DNA of 64,000 bases from Melieria omissa (Eukaryota; Arthropoda; Insecta; Diptera; Ulidiidae): the NCBI GenBank assembly GCA_963971225.1, contig OZ020270.1, forward strand, positions 29,945,123 to 30,009,122, given 5' to 3'. The translations under genes were made by a program, and so were the position numbers. Shown one piece after another: positions 63,201-64,000 of the stretch. Each line of letters begins with the position of its first letter. Position 1 is the first letter of the stretch. Under the pieces are notes generated by a model. The model was not told the origin of the DNA and ran no database searches. It saw only the letters and a list, made by a program, of their open reading frames with translations.

Positions 63201-64000
63201 TATGGAGATTGTCCAGATCAATCTCCATAGGGCACAGGCAGCGTCAGCTGTCTTGGCTAGGACCATCAACACCTACGGTCCTAGCATAGCTTTGGTGCAG
63301 GAACCGTGGACCAGCACCAACAATGAGATCCTGGGCCTCTCACAGTCAGGTAATGTACTGTGGTGTCAATCTACTGATAGGCCTAGAACGTGTATTGTGT
63401 TTAATGGCATTTCTTTCTTCCCGTTGACAGATTTTGTTACGCCAGATTTGTGCGCGGCCAAGATCAATTGCAACTCCAGGGAATAGATCATAGCGTCAGC
63501 ATACTTCCCTGGAGATGTGCCCGAATGTCCCACGACGATAGCAGAACAGCTTGTTGCTTATGCTAGGGACAATCGTCTGGAGCTGGTCCTAGGGTGTGAT
63601 GCGACCGCCCATCACACTATCTGGGGAAGCACGGACACCAACGCTAGAGGTGAGTCATTATTCGATTATATACTCTCACTAGACTTAAGTATATGCAATG
63701 TCGGAGGTAGTCCGACGTTCATAACTAGAACTAGGGAAGAGGTGCTAGACCTTACCCTAACTACTTCTCTATCGAAATCACTTGTCAGCAACTGGCGAGT
63801 ATCCGAAGAGCCCTCATGTTCTGACCATAGACATATAAGGTTTAGGTTAGGTGACAAGTCACTGACTGCCGTGTCCTTTAGGCCAAAAAGGCAGACCGAC
63901 TGGGACAGCTATTGTCACCAGTGTCAACGACATCACTACACAACTTGAAAACAGAGTTGACACAATAGATAGGCTGGAAAGGGCATCCAGGAAACTCCAG
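63193..64000 (+). pseudogene. LINE E ORF2, endonuclease domain, one stop and one frameshift (partial)
   Basis: The ATG at 63193 overlaps the ORF1 stop in ATGAATAA. The AP-endonuclease-like domain is recognisable: VQINLHRAQAASAVLA (first Asn), SIALVQEPWT (metal-binding Glu), a TAG at 63484-63486 just before IIASAYFPGD, then VLGCDATAHHTIWGSTDTNA (where Asp-Ala-Thr/Asn-Ala-His is the active-site block) and CSDHRHIRF (terminal His). A frameshift near 63915 shifts the reading to VTSVNDITTQLENRVDTIDR. RT is outside the window. Confidence 0.82.

Larger units (their letters stand above)
61440..64000 (+). mobile_element. LINE E, 5' part, running off the window
   Basis: A GC-richer 5' UTR of about 440 bp (61440-61883), ORF1 at 61884-63200 and ORF2 endonuclease from 63193. 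Base composition is clearly less AT-rich than the flanking sequence. It may be the same family as LINE C (7604-9200), which has the matching 3' half, but the two do not overlap so this cannot be tested here. Confidence 0.82.

Overview
This window looks like a transposon graveyard from an insect genome, most likely a dipteran. I find no host protein gene that I can support. The evidence for an insect is the mix of element families: an errantivirus (insect gypsy group with env), an I-like LINE, an R1-like LINE, a DD41D mariner-type transposase, piggyBac, Transib, hAT, P-like, Tigger-like and Helitron elements, and an Osvaldo/Ulysses-type LTR retrotransposon. DD41D elements were first described from tephritid fruit flies, so a tephritid is plausible, but this is not proof. 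The density and depth of nesting suggest heterochromatin or another repeat-rich region.

Layout. 1-687: 3' end of an errantivirus (env tail and LTR) inserted into LINE A. 688-5168: LINE A, itself carrying a tRNA-derived SINE and an oppositely oriented LINE B with an intact 729-codon reverse transcriptase frame. 5170-9590: fragments of a Helitron-like repeat, two duplicated Transib remnants and the 3' half of an RNase H-bearing LINE (LINE C). 9740-32960: one minus-strand I-like LINE (ORF1 at 31553-32839, ORF2 at 9797-14160), split by a non-autonomous Helitron (14161-31387). The Helitron is split by an internally deleted LTR retrotransposon A (15691-31165), whose 3' LTR is split by a complete, very young LTR retrotransposon B (18795-31009).

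33136-38876: a DD41D mariner carrying a hAT element that carries a second hAT, then a second degenerate copy of LINE A with its own SINE. 39110-40185: a non-autonomous DNA element built from repeated GGGGCGAATCGTTAC motifs. 40440-43520: an R1-type LINE end, a further full SINE and two tRNA-like SINE heads. 43520-50290: mostly unassigned AT-rich repeats, a 294-bp tandem duplication and a mariner MITE. 50290-54573: a piggyBac element interrupted by a Transib. 54764-59775: P-like, MITE, Tigger-like and small piggyBac-like elements. 61440-64000: the 5' part of another LINE (LINE E) running off the window.

The most interesting object is LTR retrotransposon B. It has 3.27-kb LTRs that are nearly identical to each other, a lysine-tRNA primer site plus a second copy of that site inside each LTR, a Gag that begins with a complete RING-H2 finger, and a textbook -1 frameshift signal (G GGA AAC followed at 9 nt by an 8-bp hairpin) joining Gag to Pol. 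Second is the Transib at 52398-54169, whose ends begin with CACAGTG, the same heptamer as V(D)J recombination signals, with 5-bp CGTCG target duplications. All calls come from reading the sequence by eye; no database search was run.
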